The notes: generated by a model not told the origin, from the letters alone. DNA of 64,000 nt from Marinomonas balearica (GCF_004362145.1 NZ_SNXC01000011.1:174438-238437), one strand, 5' to 3'. Shown: positions 46,043-54,915, counted from the first letter of the stretch. Translations and numbers: made by a program.

Positions 46043-47263
46043 CTATCTAAATACTTCAGCAACTTCTCTGAGCATACTAAGGAAATGAGATTGAGTTGTG
46101 GTTGGAAGCCAGTTTTTACGTACACATAAACCAATTGGTCGACGAGTGTGCTCTAATTCGAAAGGAACAATTTTCAACAAGTTGATATTGATTTCTCGCT
46201 CTATTTGAGCGGCCGATATCAAAGTTAAACGGTCGCTTTCGAGTAGTAATTCCCTAATTAAGATCTGAGAGCTCGACTCAATAATGCGTTTTGGCGATTC
46301 AATATCAGCGCTTGAAAAGAGGGCGTTAAAGGCTTGTCTGGTTGGTGTGCCTTCGCCGGGAATAACCCAAGCATTTGCGGCTAAATCTTCCGCAGTGACT
46401 TCATCTTTTTCAAATAAAGGGTGGCCTTGTCGAGCAACAATAGACAAAGGGGGATGCCAAAGAGCTTCTTGAACCACATCATCGGCGGGAACGGGGTCAC
46501 GCAGCGCTCCTAATATCATGTCGATATCGCCTTGGCGTAAATGATGCAGCAAGTCTTGATACGGGCCTTCTATAACGCGCACATTCACGTCATTGTGTGT
46601 TTCATTAAAACGAAGAATGGATTTTGGCAGAATGGTTGTCCTAGCAAGTGGCATACTGCCAATGTCAATGGTACTGACATCGCGGCATTGCATTGCATGA
46701 ATTTCTGAAACGCCTTGTTTTAATTCATTAAAGGCGAGCTTAGTCGCTTTAGAGAGTTCTTTAGCGGCGGCAGTCGCGCCTATACCCAGACTGTTTTTTT
46801 CAAAAAGCGTAATGTCCATCAAGCGTTCAAGGTCGCGTGCAGCTCTGTGAACTGAGGATTGAGAAATACCTAGATTTCGGCTGGCAATACTGAAATTTTG
46901 CGCTTCGCATACCGCAACGAGTGCTTTTAATTGAGTGGTGCTTATTTGCGCAAGAATGTTTTTATGTACTGCGTCTCGGCCTTGGGCTTCTTGCAGCATG
47001 TGTTGTGTGGCGATTTGTAAATGCTCAATCGCTCTGGTTACCCGATTTTGCCAGATGCCGCCTGATTTGGTTGGGTACATGCCATCAGAATGTCGTTCAA
47101 ATAGACTCGTTCCTAATTGTTTTTCCAGTTTTGCAATGGCCTGTGTGATAGCGGGTTGTGAGAGAAAAATGCTATCAGAGGCTTTCGTAATACTTTTTTG
47201 CTCTATTACTGAAAGGAAGACACGCAGATGACGCAAATTTGGGATTGGCATAGACACTGACAT
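46043..47263 (-). CDS. LysR-type regulator with two HTH domains
   Basis: At 406 residues this protein is about 100 longer than normal LysR regulators because it carries two complete winged-HTH domains. The first spans about 9-68 (SITKASDSIFLSQPAITQAI), the second about 110-168 (NFSIASRNLGISQSSVHRAA). A LysR effector domain follows (about 197-400, MPLARTTILPKSILRF to the end). I prefer ATG 47263; a TTG 17 codons upstream is open but unlikely. It lies between ligC and the transporter-aroQ genes and is divergent from the latter. It probably controls part of the protocatechuate or quinate genes. Confidence 0.88.
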   Translation of the reverse strand: MSVSMPIPNLRHLRVFLSVIEQKSITKASDSIFLSQPAITQAIAKLEKQLGTSLFERHSDGMYPTKSGGIWQNRVTRAIEHLQIATQHMLQEAQGRDAVHKNILAQISTTQLKALVAVCEAQNFSIASRNLGISQSSVHRAARDLERLMDITLFEKNSLGIGATAAAKELSKATKLAFNELKQGVSEIHAMQCRDVSTIDIGSMPLARTTILPKSILRFNETHNDVNVRVIEGPYQDLLHHLRQGDIDMILGALRDPVPADDVVQEALWHPPLSIVARQGHPLFEKDEVTAEDLAANAWVIPGEGTPTRQAFNALFSSADIESPKRIIESSSQILIRELLLESDRLTLISAAQIEREININLLKIVPFELEHTRRPIGLCVRKNWLPTTTQSHFLSMLREVAEVFR

Positions 47264-47646
47264 AGTTTTTTTCTCACATTTGCCCAGAATTTTTAAAATG
47301 GAATTAAGGCGCAAGTTATTATTTTAATTTTAGAACGTGTTATAAAGAGCTGTCCGTTTTATGCGAAAAGTGAATAGTTTTGCAAAAAACGCTTCCAACA
47401 CTATAACAAATGAGAATCACTTGTTAAGAAAAATGTGTGCGTTTTCGATGAAAATATGACACGAATCCAGATTTGAATTTTCTAAACACAATGTAGTCAC
47501 CGACAGAATTTTATGATGTTGGTGCTAGACTTCAAAATGCACACATCGTTCGCTGAAGTCGTTTATGGCGCATTCGAAACGGCTTGTATTCAACACAATT
47601 TAACTCACATTTTTATCAATTAAATAAGCAGGTTTAAGGCTCATTA
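47264..47646. other. Divergent control region, double-HTH LysR / AEC transporter
   Basis: This 383-nt AT-rich stretch has no gene. It holds the inverted repeat at 47404-47426 and presumably both promoters and the operators of the double-HTH regulator. Confidence 0.7.
47404..47426. promoter_or_regulatory. Inverted repeat TAACAA-N11-TTGTTA
   Basis: A perfect 6-bp inverted repeat with 11-nt centre and 23-bp total span in the divergent region. Its shape suits a LysR-type site. The centre ATGAGAATCAC also resembles a Fur core, but flanks do not match. Confidence 0.5.
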
Positions 47647-48579
47647 ATGGATGTTATTCTGACAATTACGGCACCTATTTTCTTTCTAATATTCTTAGGT
47701 TATTTGGCTGTAAGAGTGAAGGTGATTCCTAATGAAGCGCTAACGGGTATGAGTCGGCTGGTATTGTACATTGCACTACCAGCATTGGTGTTTACCAAGC
47801 TTTCAACGACCGATTTGGCCAGTATTGTTGATGTTCAATACATTACCGCTTACGCATTCGGTGGGCTGGCGTCTTTTTTAATCACCGTTGTGCTGGCTAG
47901 AGTGATTTTAAAAAGCAATTACAGTGACGCTGGAGTGTATGGAATGGGCGCGTCGATGTCGAACAGCGCGTTTATTGGATTTCCCATTTTAATTCAGTTT
48001 TTTGATCATGTACCCACTCAAGCATTTGCAATGGCATTGATGGTAGAGAATATTATTCTGTTGCCAGTTTTATTAACCTTTATTGAGTCCATGCGAGGTG
48101 GGGCGACGAAGCAAGGACTTCAAACGCTAATCACGATCGCGAAACGGGTAATGTCGAACCCTGTGATATGTTCTGTCTTTTTAGGCGTGCTGTTTTCCGC
48201 GTTAAACCTATCGTTACCGTCTTTTATGCAAATCGGTTTGGATATGTTGGCTCAAGCATCGGCTCCCGTTGCTCTGATCGTAATAGGAGGATCATTGGTT
48301 GGCATCAGTTTGAAAGGCAGCGTTAACGCTATTTCATTGGTTGTTTGTAGCAAGTTGTTAGTGTATCCACTTGCCGTATTCTTAGTGCTTTTGAGCATGC
48401 CTGATTTATCGGAGGAGCTGAAAATCTCAGCTTTGATTTTTGCTGCCATGCCGATGTTCAGTACTTACCCTATTGTGTGTGGTAAATACGGAATGCGCAG
48501 CTTTTGTTCGAGTACGTTGCTCCTGACGACTCTTGTATCTTTCTTCACGTTAAGTATATTGCTTCGTATCTTGTCCTGA
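47647..48579 (+). CDS. AEC-family (auxin efflux carrier) transporter
   Basis: An inner-membrane transporter of 310 residues with ten predicted helices in two inverted halves. The start MDVILTITAPIFFLIFLGYLA and the conserved SMSNSAFIGFPI are typical. Bacterial members move organic acids such as malonate or malate. It is directly followed by aroQ (14 nt) and divergent from the double-HTH regulator, so an aromatic or hydroaromatic acid is a reasonable guess at its substrate. Direction of transport cannot be told. Confidence 0.88.
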   Translation: MDVILTITAPIFFLIFLGYLAVRVKVIPNEALTGMSRLVLYIALPALVFTKLSTTDLASIVDVQYITAYAFGGLASFLITVVLARVILKSNYSDAGVYGMGASMSNSAFIGFPILIQFFDHVPTQAFAMALMVENIILLPVLLTFIESMRGGATKQGLQTLITIAKRVMSNPVICSVFLGVLFSALNLSLPSFMQIGLDMLAQASAPVALIVIGGSLVGISLKGSVNAISLVVCSKLLVYPLAVFLVLLSMPDLSEELKISALIFAAMPMFSTYPIVCGKYGMRSFCSSTLLLTTLVSFFTLSILLRILS

Positions 48580-48593
48580 ATGGAGGAAGCGTT

Positions 48594-49040
48594 TTGAAAA
48601 TTATGGTATTGAATGGCCCAAATTTAAATCTTTTAGGGCAACGTGAACCAGAGCAGTACGGTTCAGAAACTTTGCAAGATGTAGAAGCAACATGTCGTGC
48701 TTTTGCGAAAAATGAAGGGTATGAAATCGACTTTCGGCAATCTAATCATGAAGGCGTACTTATTGATGCTATTCATGAAGCGGGAGTAAAAGTGAAAGCG
48801 GGCGAGATGTTAGGCGTGGTTTTCAACCCCGGCGCTTATACACATACTTCTATCGCCTTACATGATGCGATAAAAGGTGCAGAAGTGCCTGTCATCGAAG
48901 TGCACATATCTAATGTTCACGCACGTGAGTCATTCCGTCACAAATCGTACATTTCTTCGTGTGCGGAGGGTATTGTGGTCGGCATGGGAACGTTCGGATA
49001 TCAGTTGGGGATTCAGGGCCTCATTCATAAGCGAGCTTGA
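48594..49040 (+). CDS. aroQ: 3-dehydroquinate dehydratase, type II (TTG start)
   Basis: This enzyme dehydrates 3-dehydroquinate to 3-dehydroshikimate. The 148 residues contain LNGPNLNLLGQREPEQYG, RQSNHEG, NPGAYTHTSIALHDA, EVHISN and HARESFRHKSYIS, covering the catalytic Tyr, Arg and His. TTG 48594 has GGAGG 7 nt upstream; the ATG three codons later is 16 nt away and would cut the family start. Placed in a transporter operon beside protocatechuate genes, it may be the catabolic enzyme of quinate use rather than the shikimate-pathway copy. Confidence 0.95.
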   Translation: MKIMVLNGPNLNLLGQREPEQYGSETLQDVEATCRAFAKNEGYEIDFRQSNHEGVLIDAIHEAGVKVKAGEMLGVVFNPGAYTHTSIALHDAIKGAEVPVIEVHISNVHARESFRHKSYISSCAEGIVVGMGTFGYQLGIQGLIHKRA

Positions 49041-49047
49041 AGCCATA

Positions 49048-49088
49048 TTAAGTAAGATTGCTTCAAGGTAATGGGCAATCTTACTTAA
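49048..49088. terminator. Shared terminator hairpin, aroQ / pcaQ-like
   Basis: A perfect 14-bp stem (TTAAGTAAGATTGC / GCAATCTTACTTAA, 13-nt loop) lies between convergent genes 7 nt after the aroQ stop. A T-rich GTCTTTCTGTC follows on the plus strand. It probably acts in both directions. Confidence 0.75.
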
Positions 49089-49122
49089 AGTCTTTCTGTC
49101 TTACAGACTCAATGTCTTATGT

Positions 49123-50037
49123 TTAGTGAGAATTAGTCACCTGTTTAACAGCCGTGATAAATTGACTCAATGCGGGCAGGCTCTCAGACCCCGAACGTGT
49201 AGTAAGGCCGACGGCACTGAGTGTTTCTTTCGTATCGATCGGCAATTCGCAAAGCTCGACGGAGTCGATTTCTCTTGCCACGACGCCGCGTGAAATAACC
49301 CAAATTGCGTCGTTATTTCTAATAAACTCTTTGCCAAACGAGTCGGACACCGTATCGATTCGGTCCACTATGCCTGTAATTCCTTGAGAAAGCAGAAAGT
49401 CGTCAACGGTGGGTGCCGTGATCGACTCTTGTGGCGGATACAATATGGGATATTGGCATATATTTTCTAACTGGAAGTCATCACAGGCTAGGAGCGGGTG
49501 TGATGGACGTACCGCAAAGACGATTTGTTCTGAATACAGATGCTCAAAGTGCAATCCAGCCATCGCTTCAGAAACGCCTAAGCGACCAACAACGAGGTCA
49601 AGCTCACCAACACGCAGTTGACTCATTAAAAGTGCATTGGGGCCAGAGCTTAAGTGCAACCTTGTTGATGTATCCGTTTCCCTAAAACGCTTAACCGCAG
49701 AAGGAAGAACACTTGTTGCGACCGTTGGCAGTACGCCAATGCTGAGCTTATGAGCTTTTTCTTGCAAAGCTTCAGCGACCTTCTCGGTGCCTTCTTTAAG
49801 CGCAGCAAGACTGGTGCTGGCATGTTCTAAAAATAGATGACCAAACTTTGTGAGCTCCACCCCTTTTTTGTTGCGCTCTAAGAGTCGAGCCCCCAAAATT
49901 TCTTCAAGCTCTTTTAGCGTTTTAGAAACGGCAGGCTGAGTCAGTGAAAGAATGTCTGCGGCACGAATGACACTGCCTTGTTGAACAATTTCAAGAAAAC
50001 ATTGTAGGTGGCGGTATTTTATTCGGTTCTCAAACAT
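49123..50037 (-). CDS. PcaQ-like LysR regulator of protocatechuate catabolism
   Basis: This 304-residue LysR protein begins RIKYRHLQCFLEIVQQGSV, with HTH at about 8-66 (RAADILSLTQPAVSKTLKEL), followed by LLERNKKGVELT and an effector domain. This sequence pattern is that of the PcaQ group, which activates protocatechuate genes in other bacteria. Being tail to tail with aroQ at the end of the lig region, it may regulate the lig operon or ligC in trans. PcaQ normally serves 3,4-cleavage genes, so a lig target here is inference. Confidence 0.82.
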   Translation of the reverse strand: MFENRIKYRHLQCFLEIVQQGSVIRAADILSLTQPAVSKTLKELEEILGARLLERNKKGVELTKFGHLFLEHASTSLAALKEGTEKVAEALQEKAHKLSIGVLPTVATSVLPSAVKRFRETDTSTRLHLSSGPNALLMSQLRVGELDLVVGRLGVSEAMAGLHFEHLYSEQIVFAVRPSHPLLACDDFQLENICQYPILYPPQESITAPTVDDFLLSQGITGIVDRIDTVSDSFGKEFIRNNDAIWVISRGVVAREIDSVELCELPIDTKETLSAVGLTTRSGSESLPALSQFITAVKQVTNSH

Positions 50038-50145
50038 TGCCTTTTTTACTTCTTGTGTGATTAAGCGCTCTATTATGACGAATTGTGTTCTTAAAAACGA
50101 ATAGCAATTTTCATCTGTTCACGGTAAATACGATTTTGATCGATG

Positions 50146-51441
50146 TTATCTTAGATGTTCAAAAGACGCTCTCGTTAGGTTTCTCGGTGTACCTTGATCC
50201 GTAATATGAATATTGTCTTCGATACGAATTCCACCGAAAGGTTTTAAAGCATCGATCTTTTTAAGGTTTAAGCCATGATTTGCACAAGTAGAAAGCGTTT
50301 TTTCAATCAGCATCGGGATAAAGTAAAGCCCAGGCTCGATCGTGACGACCATGCCTGTTTCAAGCTGCCTTGTCATTCGCAGAAATGGCATATCACTGCT
50401 TGGCGCTAAAAGCGTGCCGCTTTTGTCTATTTGCTTGCCTCCAAGGTCGTGTACTTGAAGGCCGAGTAGGTGACCTAAACCATGAGGATAGAATGTTTGA
50501 ACAATGGATTGATCGATTTGTTCATCAACGCTTAGCGAACAAATATCATGTTCCTTCAAAATGCCTGCAATGCCAGACAGAGTTTGCTGATGAAGCTCAA
50601 TATACGACTTTTTAGCCACAACTTGATCGCAAAGGGAAAGTTGCAGTTCGTTTACTGAGTGAATCAGTGCTCTGAATTCATCGTCTTCGGCAGAATAGGT
50701 TCGCGTGATGTCACTCGCATACCCATTCTTAGAAGCGCCCGCGTCGATTAAGAAAGAGCGTGATGGCTGCGGTGCGGTCGTATTTTTATGTTCGTAGTGG
50801 AGCACTGCTGAGTGCTCGTTTAATCCAATGATACTTGGGTAGGGTTCTTGAAATGCGGATTGGGTACTTGCGTTTAGATAAGCTAAATGAATTTCAAGCT
50901 CGCTGGCGCCATCATAAAACGCTTGTTCAGCTGCGATGTGTCCAGCAACGGCTAAGTCATTAGCAGCTTGAATGCACGCGACTTCGTAAGGTGTTTTTAT
51001 TGCTTTATCAAAATCAATAAATGCCGCTAATTCTTTTGATTCAGATAGGTTAGAGAACGTATCTGAACCTAGAAAGGCGACTTTCCCTTTTATAGACTGT
51101 TGCCAAGCATCTAGTTCTTTTGTCGGTGTAATCGACCAGTTATTTTGCCAATCACCTTCAGGAATAGGGTTTGGAGCATGCCAAAAATCGTTTTTAACCG
51201 GCCATATTAGCTCAGGTTTTTGAGATGCGCGAATAACGACAAACGTATCTTCTGACACGCTAAAAGGAAGCCATTGCTGAATGCCTGAAAAAGGACGAAA
51301 AGGGTGACTCAAGTCGTCGTTGAAATAGTAGGACTTACTCCCAGCGGACAGAACAATAGCATCTAGCTTAAAGTGTTGGAGTGCATCCGCGTATCGAGAC
51401 AACAGAGTGTTAATGTGATTATTGTACAATGAAATATCCAT
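50146..51441 (-). CDS. pepQ: Xaa-Pro dipeptidase (PepQ)
   Basis: PepQ hydrolyses dipeptides with C-terminal proline. The 431 residues have an N-terminal creatinase-like domain (1-150) and the pita-bread M24 domain with the five metal ligands in FLIDAGASKNGYASDITRTYS (two Asp), YPHGLGHLLGLQVHD (His), TIEPGLYFIP (Glu) and GGIRIEDNI (Glu). Length agrees with gammaproteobacterial PepQ. It stands alone; the start has only a weak ribosome-binding site. Confidence 0.95.
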   Translation of the reverse strand: MDISLYNNHINTLLSRYADALQHFKLDAIVLSAGSKSYYFNDDLSHPFRPFSGIQQWLPFSVSEDTFVVIRASQKPELIWPVKNDFWHAPNPIPEGDWQNNWSITPTKELDAWQQSIKGKVAFLGSDTFSNLSESKELAAFIDFDKAIKTPYEVACIQAANDLAVAGHIAAEQAFYDGASELEIHLAYLNASTQSAFQEPYPSIIGLNEHSAVLHYEHKNTTAPQPSRSFLIDAGASKNGYASDITRTYSAEDDEFRALIHSVNELQLSLCDQVVAKKSYIELHQQTLSGIAGILKEHDICSLSVDEQIDQSIVQTFYPHGLGHLLGLQVHDLGGKQIDKSGTLLAPSSDMPFLRMTRQLETGMVVTIEPGLYFIPMLIEKTLSTCANHGLNLKKIDALKPFGGIRIEDNIHITDQGTPRNLTRASFEHLR

Positions 51442-51507
51442 GCTCGTTATCCGCTTTAATTGAATGAAAAGTAGGGGCGTGATTGTGAAACGTTGTAAGG
51501 TAGCCCA

Positions 51508-51525
51508 GATACCCTGTTGGGTATC
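51508..51525. repeat. Short inverted repeat GATACCC-TGTT-GGGTATC
   Basis: A perfect 7-bp stem with 4-nt loop, between pepQ and the next minus-strand gene. It may be a weak transcript-end hairpin; no T-run is present on the minus strand. Confidence 0.35.
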
Positions 51526-51600
51526 ATATTTTAAGATCGAGCATTTAAACAGTACGAAAGTTGCGAAAAAACGTCATATTGGTTCTTAATTGACGCTCAT

Positions 51601-52623
51601 TTAAGATTTAATCGGAAGTGAGAGAATAGTGATAAACAAGTCTTCTTCATCAGCATCTTTAGGCCCCACTTCATAAAGCTCGATGGCAGGCTCTGAATGG
51701 TTGTAACGGTAACCGTTTAACCTAGCCTGAACACTAATGAATCGCCATGCAAGGTATAAATACTTGTAGGGGCCTTGATATCTGAGTTGTAAATAGTGGC
51801 TAGATAAGCGAATACATTTTGGGTGTAAATTGCAGTCTGTTAGGTGCTGAATTGGAACACCTAATGTGCCACTGAAATGGTGGGATAGTAGATCCGCCTT
51901 GTTGTAAATCGCAAAACAAGCGCCCGTCGGTGGGTTTTCAGGGCCAAGTGCGGTAAAGAGGTCGTGAAACCCAATTTCCATAACGTGTGAGATAGATTGC
52001 TCTGTTACCTCAAATGGTCGAGTTACTGCGTCCAATGTCTCTAGTTTTTGGCAGCCTATTAATTCAAATTTAATTTCTGATGTGTGTTTTTTCTTTCTTT
52101 CTACTCGGTGCTTTAAAGCGATAAGAGAGAGCTCTAAATCCAGAGCGATATTAGACAGGTGTTTTTGTAATTTATGGCGTTTGATAAAAGGGACGTTACC
52201 CTCGACATCGAATGTGATTAATGTGTTATGGGTTCTTTGAGTAAGATGCGCATAAATTAGAAAATCATTATAGTAATGACCTGGGCTGCTTATCGAAAAG
52301 GAAATGATTTGTTCTACTTCGTCTTCAGATTGCCTTTGAATTCGGGTTTCTGAAATCTTGTTACTTTCTATTATTAAATACGATGCGGAAATGGATTGAG
52401 AGTCAAAGTAGTCGAGTTGTATGTCAGCATCCGGCTCGTAGGATCGCCAAACACACCAACTAGGCCATGTTGCGAGGTTTACGATTTCTTTGTATATCTC
52501 GTTACTGTCGGCTTCGATATATTGGTGGCGTTGAAACTGAAAATCTCCATGTGTGAGCAACCAATATATTAAGACAACGAGGGCACACCCTACTATTAAG
52601 CCTATTAAAACCATATCAATCAT
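51601..52623 (-). CDS. Membrane-anchored SRPBCC / GyrI-like two-domain protein
   Basis: A 340-residue protein with one N-terminal helix (about 4-22, VLIGLIVGCALVVLIYWLL), a ligand-binding SRPBCC-like region (about 30-170, with EIVNLATWPSWCVWRSYEPD and ITFDVEGNVPF) and a C-terminal GyrI/AraC-effector-like domain (about 185-335, with PTGACFAIYN and LRYQGPYKYLYLAWRFI). Both parts are pockets for small hydrophobic ligands. No DNA-binding domain is present, so it is not a transcription factor. Divergent from a cytochrome b561 gene across 295 nt. Function unknown. Confidence 0.7.
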   Translation of the reverse strand: MIDMVLIGLIVGCALVVLIYWLLTHGDFQFQRHQYIEADSNEIYKEIVNLATWPSWCVWRSYEPDADIQLDYFDSQSISASYLIIESNKISETRIQRQSEDEVEQIISFSISSPGHYYNDFLIYAHLTQRTHNTLITFDVEGNVPFIKRHKLQKHLSNIALDLELSLIALKHRVERKKKHTSEIKFELIGCQKLETLDAVTRPFEVTEQSISHVMEIGFHDLFTALGPENPPTGACFAIYNKADLLSHHFSGTLGVPIQHLTDCNLHPKCIRLSSHYLQLRYQGPYKYLYLAWRFISVQARLNGYRYNHSEPAIELYEVGPKDADEEDLFITILSLPIKS

Positions 52624-52918
52624 CCATTTAGGTGTGAGAACTAAGAAAGCGGTAAAGTGCTATCAAACTTATCCTTAAGACAATACATTAGATTGGAAAA
52701 AGCATTAATTGACCCTTTTAATGAACGATCTCGCTTTTTTGAAGTCCATCTTCCGTAATTATTTTGTTACTTTTAATATAGATTGTGTTTACCAGAATTT
52801 CATTAAACTGAATTAATGTCAAAAAAATCATGGCGTATCGGGTCGTTTTTTGTAACGAATAAGTAGGCAAATCGGGAAATAGTTAAATAGGGCAGCGAAT
52901 ATAAATAGGAGAGCCAAA

Positions 52919-53593
52919 GTGAACAAAGTGAATCAAACGTTAGTGTGGGATTGGCCCATTAGAGCATTTCACTGGCTGTTAGTAATTGCATTCAGTGTTC
53001 TGATTTTTACAGGTAAATCAGAAGAAGATTATTTTCAATGGCATTTTTACGCAGGGTACACTCTGTCAGCATTGATTCTTGCTCGTATTTTTTATGGCTT
53101 TGTGGGTTCTAGGTATGCGCGCTTTAGTCAATTTTTGAAAGGGCCGCGCCACGTTATTGCGTATTTGAAATCGTTACTGTCAGGTAATAAAGAAGCGCAT
53201 GCAGGGCACAATCCAATTGGTGCCTTAATGGTCGTTTTACTGATTGTTTTGTTAAGTGCGCAATGGATTACTGGGCTTTTTTCGAGCGATGAAGTGTTCT
53301 GGTATGGGCCGTTCTATGAAAGTGCGTCAGAGGATACTCTCGAAACCATGGCGTTTATCCACCATACGTTGCCTGATATTCTGCTTTATCTTGTCGCCAT
53401 TCATATTGCAGCCGTTTTGTTTCATGAGCTGAAGCTTAGTGAGCGATTAATTAGAGCGATGATTACGGGCAGAAAAAACACAGAAGAGCTAGGAAACGAC
53501 GACGAGGCAGCAAGAACGCCACGCATAGCAATCGTAATCTGTTTGGTTCTTTCTCTTGCTTGGTTAGCTTGGTTGATCAGTTTGCCTATCTAG
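52919..53593 (+). CDS. Cytochrome b561-type membrane protein (GTG start)
   Basis: A four-helix dihaem b-type cytochrome of 224 residues. Candidate haem ligands are His in IRAFHWLLVIAF, His in FQWHFYAGYTL, and His residues in FIHHTLPDILLYLVAIHIAAV. The start WDWPIRAFHW is typical of the group related to hydrogenase cytochrome b subunits and CybB. GTG 52919 has AGGAGA 6 nt upstream. It probably moves electrons between quinone and a periplasmic partner; no partner gene is adjacent. A 40-residue polar stretch precedes a last hydrophobic segment at 203-222. Confidence 0.88.
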   Translation: MNKVNQTLVWDWPIRAFHWLLVIAFSVLIFTGKSEEDYFQWHFYAGYTLSALILARIFYGFVGSRYARFSQFLKGPRHVIAYLKSLLSGNKEAHAGHNPIGALMVVLLIVLLSAQWITGLFSSDEVFWYGPFYESASEDTLETMAFIHHTLPDILLYLVAIHIAAVLFHELKLSERLIRAMITGRKNTEELGNDDEAARTPRIAIVICLVLSLAWLAWLISLPI

Positions 53594-53627
53594 AATATTT
53601 GTTCTTGATAGGCAAACAGAAACGACT

Positions 53628-53669
53628 GTTATCCACACGCTGAAGCCAGTGGACTTGTTCACACCTTCC
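53628..53669 (-). repeat. 42-bp inverted repeat, left copy (with perfect DnaA box)
   Basis: This copy is the reverse complement of 54926-54967 with 41 of 42 bases identical. It contains TTATCCACA, a perfect DnaA-box match, at 53629-53637 and TTGTTCACA, one base from the consensus, at 53657-53665. It lies after the cytochrome gene and before the yebG 3' end. Confidence 0.9.
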
Positions 53670-53676
53670 TTAAACT

Positions 53677-54081
53677 CTAGGCAGCATCACTGTCTATGAA
53701 GTCATCGACATCATCAAATTGAGTCGTGTCTTCAGCAATGTTGTTTTCAGAGTAGGCGGTTTCTTCATCTGGTTCGATGATCAGCTCATCAAGTAAGTCA
53801 GAAGAGGGGCTCTTCGTATCGTCAGCGTTTTTATTTGATGCTTTTGCTTTTTTTCGCTTGTTGCCAAGGGCTGCGAGAACGTCATCTTTATTTTGAGCTA
53901 AGAACATCGCCAGTGTTTCTACTTGATTTGCGTCATCAAGAATCTCTCCAGAAGTAATGAGTTCGACAAGAGCATCCGACGTATCGAGTAATTTGTCGTA
54001 TGCATCAGCATCGGTTTTATTCGTAAAGGTCATTTTTTCACTTCCATTACGTTCGACAACGTATTTAACAACTACAGGCAT
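53677..54081 (-). CDS. yebG: YebG-family SOS protein
   Basis: A small DNA-damage-inducible protein of 134 residues. The first 75 residues (MPVVVKYVVERNGSEKMTF, TNKTDADAYDKLLDTSDALV) match E. coli YebG closely; the acidic C-terminal tail (about 85-134) is longer than in E. coli. ATG 54081 has GAGGTG upstream and gives the family start. A perfect LexA box lies 26 nt upstream, as expected for a member of the SOS regulon. The biochemical role of YebG is unknown. Confidence 0.92.
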   Translation of the reverse strand: MPVVVKYVVERNGSEKMTFTNKTDADAYDKLLDTSDALVELITSGEILDDANQVETLAMFLAQNKDDVLAALGNKRKKAKASNKNADDTKSPSSDLLDELIIEPDEETAYSENNIAEDTTQFDDVDDFIDSDAA

Positions 54082-54106
54082 AATTGAGCACCTCTCATAT
54101 AATATA

Positions 54107-54122
54107 CTGTACAAATATACAG
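54107..54122 (-). promoter_or_regulatory. LexA (SOS) box upstream of yebG
   Basis: CTGTACAAATATACAG fits CTGT-N8-ACAG exactly and has the usual AT-rich centre. It overlaps the expected yebG promoter. Confidence 0.93.
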
Positions 54123-54336
54123 TTTATTGGGTGATTGTCTAGTCTAATTTGTTCTGTATGATGCGAGGGAGGCTTTAAAATACATGTTTCCTGCCGGTAT
54201 GGCCGTTATGTTGTATTTTTTGGGGTGATATTTTTCTGATATAGATCAGAATGAACACAAAGTACGTTTAAGAAACAGTGAAGGGCGAGATTGATATCGG
54301 CTTTTCAACGAGAGTGATAACCGGAGAGAACGAACA

Positions 54337-54915
54337 ATGAAAGCAGCGACATTACTGCTGATTGCGTTTGCTACAACCTTACTAAGTGGTTGTAATGGCG
54401 TAAGTTTAAGTGAAGTTGATCTAAACAAAGAGATAGCGACGCGCCTGTCAGAACACCAACCTGATCAAATTAGGTTGACGATGGAAGATAAAACGCTTGA
54501 TCTAGTGTTGCTGGTGCAAAGTGCAACAGTCGATCTGAGCTCTGATTTTGGTGGGATTGTTAAAATTGATTTAAAGACCGACATTCAAGGTAAGATTGCT
54601 GCGTTTGGACGAACGCTCACAATGACGACAGAGTTGATCCCTAAATTAGAATCGGGTGTTCGACTTGAAGAAGACAGAGTGTATTTAGTAGCGCCAAAAT
54701 TGACCGAAGTGACGGTTCAAGGGACCAACTTTAGCGATCAGATTTTAAGGTCAACACTGGGGAGTGTGCACGACGAATTAGAACAAGCCATTGCTCGCTA
54801 TTTCGATAAACACCCCGTGTATACACTCGATCATAATGCGACCGAGAAGCTGGCTGCTACGCTGGTGGATGAAATACAAGTGACGGATGATGCGATAGAA
54901 TTTGCAATGTTTTAG
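54337..54915 (+). CDS. YceB-like lipoprotein (DUF1439 type)
   Basis: A predicted lipoprotein of 192 residues: signal sequence MKAATLLLIAFATTLLSGC with lipobox LLSGC, mature Cys at 19. The remainder has the alternating beta pattern of YceB/DUF1439 proteins (NKEIATRLSEHQP, FGGIVKIDLKTDIQGKI). E. coli YceB is an outer-membrane lipoprotein linked to amidase activity at the cell wall. Divergent from yebG. The inverted repeat begins 10 nt after the stop. Confidence 0.8.
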   Translation: MKAATLLLIAFATTLLSGCNGVSLSEVDLNKEIATRLSEHQPDQIRLTMEDKTLDLVLLVQSATVDLSSDFGGIVKIDLKTDIQGKIAAFGRTLTMTTELIPKLESGVRLEEDRVYLVAPKLTEVTVQGTNFSDQILRSTLGSVHDELEQAIARYFDKHPVYTLDHNATEKLAATLVDEIQVTDDAIEFAMF

